From assembly GCA_012839095.1 (NCBI GenBank), contig DUOA01000089.1:1-55333 (forward strand): 55,333 bases of DNA. The letters are read 5' to 3'. Source of the DNA: Clostridiales bacterium. Lineage in GTDB: Bacteria; Bacillota; Clostridia; Caldicoprobacterales; DTU083. The position numbers and the translations under genes are program-made. Below, piece after piece: positions 17,177 through 24,403 of this stretch (the first letter of the stretch is position 1; each line of letters begins with the position of its first letter). The notes beneath the pieces are model-generated. The model saw nothing but the letters and a program-made list of their open reading frames with translations. It made no database searches and was not told the DNA's origin.

Positions 17177-17261
17177 TACATTTCCTCCTGTTTCTGTATT
17201 TTTGTATTTAACTCCCATAGATTAGGATATGCAGCCGGCGGCTGAAAGTATTATTAACTGC

Positions 17262-17297
17262 TTGAAAATAAAAGGCGGCTGTTTATACCAGCCGCCT
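17262..17297 (-). terminator. Lysine riboswitch expression-platform terminator
   Basis: On the minus strand AGGCGGCTG (17297-17289) pairs perfectly with CAGCCGCCT (17281-17273), then TTTATTTTC. It lies between the aptamer and asd. The plus-strand copy of the arm, GGCGGCTG, recurs at 17237-17244. Confidence 0.9.
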
Positions 17298-17339
17298 CCG
17301 TTTCTCAAAAAAGCATGTCTTTCATAATTATGCTGTCAA

Positions 17340-17516
17340 CGAAAGCAGTTAGCACTCCATCAAATATTTGATGACAGTCAGTGAGTTATTCACCCAAAGA
17401 CCAGAAAACAGCGGGAGGGCCGCAGTTCCCTTCGGCGGCTTTTCCTTTCCTTCACCTTCATGGAACCCCTTCATTCTCCGGTGAAATACTGATAAAAGCC
17501 GCGCCTCTAAACTACC
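17340..17516 (-). ncRNA. Lysine riboswitch (L box)
   Basis: Read on the minus strand, the segment starts GTAGTTTAGAGGCGCGGC, continues with ATCAGTAT, GAAGGGG, AAAGCCGCCGAAGGGAACTGC and CTGGTCTTTGGGTGAATAA, and ends GGAGTGCTAACTGC. These match the conserved lysine aptamer in order, and P1 can form between GTAGTT and AACTGC. It stands between a strong promoter and the asd gene, with a terminator behind it, so lysine should shut off asd-dapA-dapB. Confidence 0.93.
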
Positions 17517-17534
17517 TAATCCATATTTTTTTCC

Positions 17535-17564
17535 ATAATACCATCCAGGAACAGAATTGTCAAT
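17535..17564 (-). promoter_or_regulatory. Promoter of the asd-dapA-dapB operon
   Basis: On the minus strand TTGACA (17564-17559), an 18-base spacer and TATTAT (17540-17535), just upstream of the lysine aptamer. Confidence 0.85.
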
Positions 17565-17596
17565 CAATGAAAAATCTCTTGAGCATCGTTTAGTGA

Positions 17597-17625
17597 TTGT
17601 TTTTTGCATCCCCAGCAGGTATTAT
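17597..17625 (+). promoter_or_regulatory. Probable promoter of the DbpA-like helicase gene
   Basis: TTGTTT (17597-17602), 17-base spacer, TATTAT (17620-17625). The -10 is the centre of an 11-base palindrome GGTATTATACC. The implied leader is about 180 bases, which is common in cold-regulated helicase genes. It is divergent from the lysine promoter. Confidence 0.5.
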
Positions 17626-17812
17626 ACCTATAAGGTCTATGTTGATTGTAGGAAAGACTTTGATTCCATTACTGAATAAGTTCCGCTTTCTTGTTTATCA
17701 TTTGAGTTTTGGGGAAAATAAGTGTGTATTCCTAAATGGGAAAGATATCAAAAGACCAACAATACCAATGAGATACCCAAATAAAATAGAATCAATAAAA
17801 GGAAGGATAATA

Positions 17813-19384
17813 ATGGATGCAGTTAGGTTTAGTGATTTGGACTTAAATGAGAACATACTGAAAGCAATAGATGATATGGGCTTTGAAGAGCCCTCAAGGA
17901 TTCAAGCCGAAGTGATACCCGTATTGCTCCAGGGATATGATGCCATAGGTCAGGCACAGACGGGAACAGGCAAGACCCTTGCTTTTGGAGCGCCTATTTT
18001 AAACAATATGAGCAGAACAGGAGAAATAAACAGCCTGATACTGACACCTACCCGGGAATTAGCAGTGCAGGTAAATGATGAACTGGTTCGAATTGCCAAG
18101 TATACAAACGCCAGACTGCTACCGGTATATGGTGGTCAGCCTATAGAAAGGCAGATAAGAGCAATAAAAAGGGGAGTTGATATAATTGTGGGAACCCCGG
18201 GCAGAGTCCTTGATTTGATTAGAAGAAAAGTTATTGTTCTTAAATACATCAACTTTCTCATACTGGATGAGGGCGACGAGATGCTGGACATGGGCTTCAT
18301 TGGTGATATTGAGGCTATAATTAAAGCCTCCAACAAAGAAAGGCAAACCATGTTCTTTTCTGCCACTATGCCTGCCCCAATAAAAAAACTGGCCAAAAGG
18401 TATATGAAGCCTGATGCCAAGCATATCTCTGTCGTTACAAATGTTATGACGGTGCCCACCGTAAGTCAGTATTATTTTGAAATCAAGCACAGGGACAGGT
18501 TTGAATCCCTATGTAGAATTCTGGATGTAGACGAACCTGCCAGTTCCATCATCTTTTGCAGAACAAAGCGTGGAGTAGATGAATTGGCGCAGGCTCTGCA
18601 AGCCAGAGGATATAATGTAGAAGGCATGCATGGTGATATGAACCAAAACCAAAGACTACAAACTCTGAAAAGGTTTAGAGATGGCAGTGTAGAGTTTCTG
18701 ATAGCAACCGATGTAGCGGCCAGGGGAATCGATGTTGATGATGTTTCACATGTCATCAACTATGAACTGCCCCAGGATACAGAATCATATGTTCATAGGA
18801 TAGGCCGAACCGGCCGTGCGAATAAAGAGGGTATAGCTTACACTCTGGTGACCTCCAAAGAATACCCCTTGTTAAAGCAAATAGAGAAGTCTACTAAATC
18901 TAAAATAAAAAGAAAAGAGATTCCCACCGTAGAAGATATTTTTCATTCAAAATATGATAGTATTGTCAATCGTGTAAAGGAATCCTTGGAAAATGATGAT
19001 TACAAGAAATTTATCCCCCTGGTATCCCAACTGGATGATGACTATAGTTTGCTGGATATTTCTGCTGCCCTAATGAACATTGCATACGGCAAGGAAATAT
19101 CCTATGACTATTCCAAAAATGATATTAGTCATTCCAACCAGTATACCAGACTATTTATCTCAGTAGGCGAGATGGATAGGTTAAAGCCAAAAGTTTTGCT
19201 TGGTTTTCTGTGCAGCAATGCTCAAATAAGCAGTGACTCCATCGGGGACATAGATATTATGAAAAAGTTTTCCTTTGTCAACGTGAACAAGGATGTTGTA
19301 GAGCCGATTTTAAGGTTTTGCTCCGGAAAGAAATTATCCGGTCGTAAAGCAACTATTCAAATATCCAAGCCAAGAAATGCATAA
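17813..19384 (+). CDS. DEAD-box ATP-dependent RNA helicase, DbpA-like
   Basis: The 523-residue protein has the full helicase core: Q motif with GFEEPSRIQ, AQTGTGKT near residue 44, PTRELAVQ near 77, SAT in FFSATMP near 180, IIFCRTKRG near 242, and ATDVAARGID with HRIGRTGRA near 300-330. The C-terminal 75 residues, from RLFISVGEMDRL to IQISKP, match the DbpA RNA-binding domain that targets 23S rRNA hairpin 92, so a role in 50S assembly is likely. Motif II reads DEGD rather than DEAD. ATG 17813 is chosen for its GGAAGG site; the open frame upstream is leader. Confidence 0.92.
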   Translation: MDAVRFSDLDLNENILKAIDDMGFEEPSRIQAEVIPVLLQGYDAIGQAQTGTGKTLAFGAPILNNMSRTGEINSLILTPTRELAVQVNDELVRIAKYTNARLLPVYGGQPIERQIRAIKRGVDIIVGTPGRVLDLIRRKVIVLKYINFLILDEGDEMLDMGFIGDIEAIIKASNKERQTMFFSATMPAPIKKLAKRYMKPDAKHISVVTNVMTVPTVSQYYFEIKHRDRFESLCRILDVDEPASSIIFCRTKRGVDELAQALQARGYNVEGMHGDMNQNQRLQTLKRFRDGSVEFLIATDVAARGIDVDDVSHVINYELPQDTESYVHRIGRTGRANKEGIAYTLVTSKEYPLLKQIEKSTKSKIKRKEIPTVEDIFHSKYDSIVNRVKESLENDDYKKFIPLVSQLDDDYSLLDISAALMNIAYGKEISYDYSKNDISHSNQYTRLFISVGEMDRLKPKVLLGFLCSNAQISSDSIGDIDIMKKFSFVNVNKDVVEPILRFCSGKKLSGRKATIQISKPRNA

Positions 19385-19670
19385 GGCCGGGAATTCTGAG
19401 GGTTGGACTGCGTTTAACATGGCTGGCAACCTCGGACAAAGCCCGCTGGCCAGTTTGCGACGAACGCCTGACGGATTTTCGGGAAGCTATACCCCTCTAC
19501 GGTCAGGAAATTGGCGGGTAAGGCTTAAATTTGCACAGGAGTTTTCATCCTGGAAGTTGACTGTCAATGCAAAACCGGCTGCATATGAGACATTGGATGA
19601 TGGACAGCTGGTATTTTACGCAGAGGGCGGGCCGGACAAACCTCTGTGCTGGGAACTCTGTAGGCCATAA
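19377..19670 (+). pseudogene. Possible remnant of a larger protein gene (97-codon frame)
   Basis: The frame starts with an ATG overlapping the helicase stop but has no ribosome binding site. The part from about residue 32, FSGSYTPLRSGNW, through KLTVNAKPAAYETLDDGQLVFYAEGG, reads like the C-terminal beta-sandwich of a larger secreted or carbohydrate-active protein, with the usual ending CWEL. I see no matching N-terminal part upstream. It is therefore more likely a leftover gene tail than a full gene. The alternative is chance open frame in a 474-base gap. Confidence 0.3.
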
Positions 19671-19708
19671 TTTGGAGATCTGTGACCAGTCGCTTAGTAC
19701 GGTTAGGA
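19671..19708. other. Spacer between gene remnant and M20 promoter
   Basis: The gap from the helicase stop to the M20 gene (about 474 bases) contains only the 97-codon frame and the promoter at 19709-19737. No RNA or further gene is seen. Confidence 0.4.
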
Positions 19709-19737
19709 TTGAAAATGCAGCAGGAAAAGGTTATTAT
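19709..19737 (+). promoter_or_regulatory. Promoter of the M20 amidohydrolase gene
   Basis: TTGAAA (19709-19714), 17-base spacer, TATTAT (19732-19737). The -10 lies within TTATTA-TAG-TAATAA (19731-19745), a short inverted repeat that could be an operator. Confidence 0.65.
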
Positions 19738-19858
19738 AGTAATAATTATGCAGATGACATGTTGCTTTATCGTAGTAAAAGATGTGATATAGTCTGCTGC
19801 ATGGAATAGATGGGAAGAAGCGACAAATGTCAATATAACATGGAGGATACGGAGCCTT

Positions 19859-21010
19859 ATGCAAATCGATGATAACATCATGCGTCTTCGGGATAATGTC
19901 ATCCATCATCGCAGATGGCTGCATCGTTACCCTCAGACGGGCTTTAAAGAGGAGCTGGCAAGAGACTATATCATCAGTTTTCTTAAATCTCTGCAGTTTG
20001 ATGAAGTTCACATCATGGCAGGGACGGGGGTGAAGGCTGTGATATATGGGAAAGGCGGCGGCAGAACCCTGGCTTTCCGTGCAGATATGGACGGACTGGC
20101 AGTAACCGAGAAGACCGGTCTGGAATATGCATCCGAGCTGAAGGGATACATGCATGCGTGCGGCCATGACGGCCATATGGCCATATTGCTGGGATTTGCC
20201 CAATGGCTGTCGGAAAACAAATCCGATCTGACTCATAATGTTGTTCTGCTCTTCCAGCCCTCTGAGGAAACAGCCGGAGGAGCCCTGCCCATGATTCAGG
20301 AAGGAGCACTTAATGACCCGGATGTGGATTATATTTTTGGATATCACATAATGCCTGAAATACCACAGGGAAAAATCGGGCTCAAGGCCGGTCCTCTGAT
20401 GGCTTCCACCAGTGAGTTCACGATTGAGCTGCGTGGCGTCAGTGCCCACGGCGCAATGCCTCACAAAGGGGTTGACGCCATTGTGGCGGCATCACATTTT
20501 ATTGTGCAGTTACAGTCTGTACTGACACGAAGAATTGATCCATTTCAGCAGGCATTGGTGACCATAGGCAGGCTGCAGGCAGGAGATGCCAGAAATATAT
20601 TGGCTGCAAGTGCCCGTATGGAAGGCATACTCCGCACTTTTGATGATAAGGCTTCCATGGCTGTAAAAAATCACATTACAGAATTATTGAAGGGTATGGA
20701 AATCAGTCAGGCAATCAGCTGGGTGTTTCAGGAATTGGTTTATTATCCGCCTGTTGTTAATCATGAGGAATTAACAGAAAAGCTGCAGGCAATTATACCC
20801 CAATCCATGCAGCAAACGGTTAAACCAATGATGATAGCTGAAGATTTCTCTTATTATCAGCAGCAAATACCCGGTGTATTTCTTTATCTGGGCAGCAGGA
20901 ATGAAGAAAGGGGTTATACCTGGCCCCTGCATTCAGACAGGTTTCAGTTCGATGAAGATATCATGCTGACTGGGATTCAATTATATAAGGAGATTCTTTT
21001 GCATATCTAG
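19859..21010 (+). CDS. M20-family amidohydrolase / N-acyl-amino-acid deacylase
   Basis: The 383-residue protein belongs to the M20D metallopeptidase family (hippurate hydrolase, N-acetyldiaminopimelate deacetylase and relatives). Metal and catalytic motifs are FRADMDGLAV near residue 72, ACGHDGHMA near 98, FQPSEETAGGA near 130 with the catalytic glutamates, GYHIMPEIPQG near 160 and EDFSYY near 326. The central dimerisation domain is present (ELRGVSAHGAMPHKGVDAI). The substrate cannot be decided. A role in removing acyl groups from lysine-pathway intermediates is possible since dap genes are nearby, but they are not linked. GGAGG and GGAG lie before ATG 19859. Confidence 0.85.
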   Translation: MQIDDNIMRLRDNVIHHRRWLHRYPQTGFKEELARDYIISFLKSLQFDEVHIMAGTGVKAVIYGKGGGRTLAFRADMDGLAVTEKTGLEYASELKGYMHACGHDGHMAILLGFAQWLSENKSDLTHNVVLLFQPSEETAGGALPMIQEGALNDPDVDYIFGYHIMPEIPQGKIGLKAGPLMASTSEFTIELRGVSAHGAMPHKGVDAIVAASHFIVQLQSVLTRRIDPFQQALVTIGRLQAGDARNILAASARMEGILRTFDDKASMAVKNHITELLKGMEISQAISWVFQELVYYPPVVNHEELTEKLQAIIPQSMQQTVKPMMIAEDFSYYQQQIPGVFLYLGSRNEERGYTWPLHSDRFQFDEDIMLTGIQLYKEILLHI

Positions 21011-21023
21011 TTCATTGTTTTTA

Positions 21024-21052
21024 TTGAATAATGAAAACAAGCCTGTTACAAT
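21024..21052 (+). promoter_or_regulatory. Promoter of the YesL-like gene
   Basis: TTGAAT (21024-21029), 17-base spacer, TACAAT (21047-21052), about 50 bases before ATG 21105. Confidence 0.65.
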
Positions 21053-21104
21053 GAAAATAATACCTGCCCTGCTGATCTAATTTGGAGAAAAGGATGGAGC
21101 GCAA

Positions 21105-21950
21105 ATGTTTGGTGGATTTTTCAATCGAATGTACTATGGAGACCCAAGAAAGCCGGATTTGAAAAAGGAGGATTTGAAGGGCAATCGTTTCAAGCTGTTC
21201 ACCACTGTTCTCTCAGTAAGATTCTGGCAGCTGATTCAATTAAACCTGCTGAATTCTATTTTTTGGATTCCGGCAGTTCTTCTGCTGCATGCTCAGGCTA
21301 TTATGCTTGTTCAGGAGAATGCACAGGAGGGTTTGGCTGTATTTGATATAACCTTTTTTATCCTCTTGATACCCTGTCTTCTGTTGGCCGGGCCTGCTAC
21401 CGCTGCAGCATCATATGTCATTCGTAATTGGGCAAGAGATGAGCATGCCTGGGTATGGAGTGACTTCAAGGATGCCTGGAAGGAAAACTGGAAGCAGAGT
21501 CTTGTGATAATGCTGCTCAATGGGATTGCCATAATGCTGTTCAATGTAAACATCCGATTCTATGATGGTCAGTATATAATTTCGGGGAATTTCCTGTTCG
21601 TTTATTTAAAATATCTAATGTATGTGATAATGCTGATCTATGCAATGATGAATATCTTTATGTTCCCTATGCTTGTTACCTACCGGCTGAAACTAAAGGA
21701 CATCCTGCGAAATTCCTTTATCCTTACAATGGTAAAGCTGCCCTTTACATTCATTGTATTTGTGTTCGCAGCTGCATGGGTAATTCTTTCCCTTATGTAT
21801 CTGGCTTCTCTGCCCTTCTTCGTAGTGGGACTGAGTATCCCGGCTCTTGTTGTTTTGTCCTATGTGAACTGGATATTTGATAAATACATCAACAGCCGGA
21901 TTTCGGAGGGCACTGAGGCAGAAGCGGCAGAGGATCCGGCAGAGACCTGA
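21105..21950 (+). CDS. YesL-like DUF624 membrane protein
   Basis: The 281-residue protein has about five to six membrane segments and the DUF624 layout: an N-terminal RFWQLIQLNLLNSIFWIPAV span, LAGPATAAASYVIRNWARDEHAWVWSDF near residue 92 with the conserved PATAA motif, and a loop FKDAWKENWKQS. DUF624 proteins (YesL) often accompany sugar-uptake genes, but none are here and the function is unknown. The C-terminus is acidic. GGAGCGCAA precedes ATG 21105. The next gene, the SASP-like one, follows by 52 bases. Confidence 0.75.
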   Translation: MFGGFFNRMYYGDPRKPDLKKEDLKGNRFKLFTTVLSVRFWQLIQLNLLNSIFWIPAVLLLHAQAIMLVQENAQEGLAVFDITFFILLIPCLLLAGPATAAASYVIRNWARDEHAWVWSDFKDAWKENWKQSLVIMLLNGIAIMLFNVNIRFYDGQYIISGNFLFVYLKYLMYVIMLIYAMMNIFMFPMLVTYRLKLKDILRNSFILTMVKLPFTFIVFVFAAAWVILSLMYLASLPFFVVGLSIPALVVLSYVNWIFDKYINSRISEGTEAEAAEDPAET

Positions 21951-22002
21951 GGGGTATAAATGCCGGGTTTTGTGTCATACTATTCCCAGCAGGAGGGATG
22001 GT

Positions 22003-22221
22003 ATGAGCAAAAAGGCAAAACCCAGGAAACAGGAGAAACCGGAAGATCCGATGAAGCTGGAAATCGCAGCAGAGCTGGGCCTGCTGGAAAAGGTCAGACA
22101 GCATGGATGGAGCAGCCTGACGGCCAAGGAAACCGGCAGGATTGGCGGTCTGCTTAACCGCCGGAAGCAGCAGGAAAAGATGAAAGCATTACAGGAGCAA
22201 GACAGGAAACCTTCGTCATGA
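22003..22221 (+). CDS. Divergent alpha/beta-type small acid-soluble spore protein
   Basis: The 72-residue product resembles alpha/beta-type SASPs, which coat spore DNA and are degraded by the GPR protease on germination. The core is LEIAAELGLLEKV then GWSSLTAKETGRIGGLLNRR, matching the family LxxEIAxELG and LTAxxxGxxGG motifs, with the EIA cleavage site. It differs from classical SASPs by a lysine-rich N-terminal extension and a charged C-terminal tail, as in a clostridial subgroup. ATG 22003 has AGGAGGG upstream. A second, more classical SASP lies at 54880-55116. Confidence 0.75.
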   Translation: MSKKAKPRKQEKPEDPMKLEIAAELGLLEKVRQHGWSSLTAKETGRIGGLLNRRKQQEKMKALQEQDRKPSS

Positions 22222-22233
22222 AGGTTTTTCCTT
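22207..22233 (+). terminator. Terminator at the end of the SASP-like gene
   Basis: AAACCTTC (22207-22214) pairs with GAAGGTTT (22220-22227), followed by TTCCTTTT. The stem overlaps the stop codon. Confidence 0.75.
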
Positions 22234-22251
22234 TTACAGGGGGTATGAAAC

Positions 22252-22986
22252 ATGTATCAGGAATTTGCCTATTATTATGACGCATTGATGAAAAATGTTG
22301 ATTATCAGGAATGGACTAATCAGGTGGAGAGAATCTTCAATAAGTATGGGAAAAAGCCTAAAACCATTGTGGATCTGGCCTGCGGTACGGGAGGGGTAAC
22401 CAATGTGCTGGCCTCCCGGGGCTATCAGGTAACAGGCATAGATATTTCAGAAGACATGCTCTTTGTAGCCAGGGAAAAGGCAAGAAAATCAGGTCTTAAG
22501 ATTTCATATGTATGCCAGGATATGGCGGAGCTTACTCTTCATCGTCCGGTGGATGCTGTTTTGTGCATGTGTGACGGCTTTAACTACATATTGGATAAAG
22601 ACAGGTTACAAAAAACCATGAATCGGATAGCAGGATATTTAAATAAGGGAGGAATTCTTGTTTTTGATATCAGCACATATTATAAGCTGTCCTCAATTCT
22701 GGGTAATAGTACCATGGCAGATAACAATGAACAACTCAGTTTTATCTGGTTTAATTATTTCGACAGGGAAAGCGGGCTGCTGGAGATGAACCTTACCTTC
22801 TTCGATAAGCAGGGCCGGATGTACAGGAGATCTGATGAAACCCATGTACAGCGGGCTTATACGGAGGAAGAGATAAGGGAACTGCTTCAGGCATCCGGAT
22901 TTTCAGAAATTGCCGTTTTTTCCGCCAGGGATTTGAATCCTCCGGGCAAACGAAGTCACCGGGCATTTTATGCAGCCACGGTTTAG
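22252..22986 (+). CDS. Class I SAM-dependent methyltransferase
   Basis: The 244-residue protein has the Rossmann methyltransferase fold. It begins FAYYYDALM, then motif I IVDLACGTGG near residue 41, TGIDISEDML near 62, the DMAEL motif near 90, and DAVLCMCDGFNYI near 103. The C-terminal half includes RAYTEEEIRELLQASGF, common in the UbiE/YqeM-like group. The substrate is unknown. GGGGG is spaced before ATG 22252. The SASP-like terminator separates it from the gene upstream. Confidence 0.8.
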   Translation: MYQEFAYYYDALMKNVDYQEWTNQVERIFNKYGKKPKTIVDLACGTGGVTNVLASRGYQVTGIDISEDMLFVAREKARKSGLKISYVCQDMAELTLHRPVDAVLCMCDGFNYILDKDRLQKTMNRIAGYLNKGGILVFDISTYYKLSSILGNSTMADNNEQLSFIWFNYFDRESGLLEMNLTFFDKQGRMYRRSDETHVQRAYTEEEIRELLQASGFSEIAVFSARDLNPPGKRSHRAFYAATV

Positions 22987-23071
22987 CTGCCTGTATCTGT
23001 CAGAAGCGGCCGCTTATTTTCCTGAATGATTAACAGTAAAGCAGTTTATAATAATATTGATATGTTGGAAA

Positions 23072-23108
23072 ATATCGAATTGACAGGCCTGTTTCGATAT
23101 GATACACT
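23072..23108 (+). promoter_or_regulatory. Cold-shock gene promoter with embedded palindrome
   Basis: TTGACA (23080-23085), 17-base spacer and TACACT (23103-23108). ATATCGAA (23072-23079) and TTCGATAT (23093-23100) form an 8-bp inverted repeat around the 10-base palindrome ACAGGCCTGT (23083-23092), so the -35 and spacer are wholly inside a nested dyad. This suggests an operator. Confidence 0.7.
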
Positions 23109-23142
23109 TATCGAGAATTATTTTTTAGGAGGATTGTTGTAA

Positions 23143-23343
23143 GTGGAAAAAGGCAGAGTCAAGTGGTTTAATGCAACGAAGGGCTTCGGTTTCATTGAAA
23201 GGGAAGACGGCAGTGATATTTTTGTTCACTATTCCGCTATCAGTGCAGAAGGCTTCAGGACATTAACAGAAGGACAGGAAGTCAGCTTTGACGTGGTAGA
23301 AGGCGACAAAGGTCTGCAGGCTTCCAATGTCCAGGTGGTTTAA
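23143..23343 (+). CDS. Cold-shock protein (CspA family)
   Basis: The 66-residue protein is a single cold-shock domain that binds single-stranded RNA and DNA. The RNP-like motifs KGFGFIERE and DIFVHYSAI are at residues 13-34 and the ending [10 protein letters not shown] is standard. Length is that of CspA/CspB proteins. The start is GTG 23143 after TAGGAGGA. A near-perfect hairpin follows the stop. Confidence 0.95.
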   Translation: MEKGRVKWFNATKGFGFIEREDGSDIFVHYSAISAEGFRTLTEGQEVSFDVVEGDKGLQASNVQVV

Positions 23344-23366
23344 ATATACTTAATTTGAGCCAAAAC

Positions 23367-23394
23367 TACCCCGGTGTTTAACACCGGGGTATTT
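23367..23394 (+). terminator. Terminator after the cold-shock gene
   Basis: TACCCCGGTGT (23367-23377) pairs perfectly over 11 bp with ACACCGGGGTA (23381-23391), loop TTA, followed only by TTTC. The T tract is short and the hslO ribosome site lies just after, so read-through into hslO is likely. Confidence 0.7.
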
Positions 23395-23415
23395 CAATAA
23401 ATGGAGGTATTTCTT

Positions 23416-24291
23416 ATGGATTACATGGTCAGGGGTATTGCAGCCAACGGTAAGCTGCGGGCTTTTGCTGCAGTAACAACGGATCTGGTCGCCGAGGCAG
23501 TCAGAGTTCATGATCTTTCTCCTGTTGCAGCAGCTGCCCTGGGGCGAGTTTTAACCGCAGCCGGTATGATGGCAATGGATTCGAAAAACGATACCGATGT
23601 ACTGTCAGTTATTGTCAAGGGTTCCGGTCCCTTGGGCAGTATTGTAAGTGTGGCAGCTGCAAACGGTACCTTGAAGGGTTATGTGGATCAGCCCAGGGTT
23701 GATATCCCCCTGAACGAGGACGGAAAGCTGGATGTAGGCAGGGCGGTAGGTCCGGAAGGTAAGCTGACCGTGATTAAGGATTTGGGGCTGAAGGAGCCCT
23801 ATGTAGGGCAGACAAACCTGGTAACCGGGGAAATCGGGGATGACCTTGCCAATTATTTTATGATTTCCGAGCAGCAGCCTTCAGTGGTTGCATTAGGTGT
23901 TCTGATTAACCCGGACTGGTCAGTCAGGGCGGCGGGGGGATATATAATACAACCCCTTCCAGGTGCGGACGATGAAGTCATTGACAAGCTTGAGCAGAAA
24001 CTGGCACAGGTACCGGCAGTCTCCAGGTTGGCAGCGGATGGCAATACTCCGGAGGAAATTCTGCATATCTTGCTGGAGGATTTCGATCCCAAGGTACTTA
24101 GTAAAACACCTATGCAGTTTAAATGCGACTGTAACCGTGAAAGACTGGAAAGGGTTGTTTTGAGCCTGGGCAGGGAAGAACTCATGGATATAATTGAAAC
24201 AGAGGAAAAAACCGAGCTGGTTTGTCACTACTGCAATACCAGATATGAGTTTACAAGGGAAGAGCTGCAGACTTTGCTGGAAAAGGCGTAG
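23416..24291 (+). CDS. hslO: Redox-regulated chaperone Hsp33
   Basis: Hsp33 is a holdase activated by oxidation when its C-terminal zinc centre forms disulfides. The 291-residue protein has the N-terminal MVRGIAANGKLRAFAA, GGYIIQPLPGADD near residue 174, and the four zinc cysteines as KCDC near 236 and CHYC near 269. All four are present, so it should be redox competent. ATG 23416 is chosen because GGAGG at 23403-23407 is spaced for it rather than for ATG 23401. It may be expressed partly by read-through from the cold-shock gene. Confidence 0.95.
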   Translation: MDYMVRGIAANGKLRAFAAVTTDLVAEAVRVHDLSPVAAAALGRVLTAAGMMAMDSKNDTDVLSVIVKGSGPLGSIVSVAAANGTLKGYVDQPRVDIPLNEDGKLDVGRAVGPEGKLTVIKDLGLKEPYVGQTNLVTGEIGDDLANYFMISEQQPSVVALGVLINPDWSVRAAGGYIIQPLPGADDEVIDKLEQKLAQVPAVSRLAADGNTPEEILHILLEDFDPKVLSKTPMQFKCDCNRERLERVVLSLGREELMDIIETEEKTELVCHYCNTRYEFTREELQTLLEKA

Positions 24292-24360
24292 ACGATCGGT
24301 AAACTCCGGTTTTGCGCAATTTTTAAATCCGGGAAATCCGGTAGAGCCGCAGTTGACTTT

Positions 24361-24383
24361 TGTGGTATAATGCAGATATACCA
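24361..24383 (+). promoter_or_regulatory. Extended -10 promoter and dyad before the TPR gene
   Basis: TGGTATAAT (24363-24371) is an extended -10 element, without a clear -35. It lies in the inverted repeat TGGTATA (24363-24369) and TATACCA (24377-24383), a plausible operator covering the -10 and start site. Confidence 0.5.
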
Positions 24384-24403
24384 TAAAAAGCCGGGAGGGC
24401 ATA

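Noticed and set aside
23006-23018. AAGCGGCCGCTT palindrome after the methyltransferase as terminator
   Set aside because: It can form only a four-base stem with a four-base loop, and the following T run is weak.
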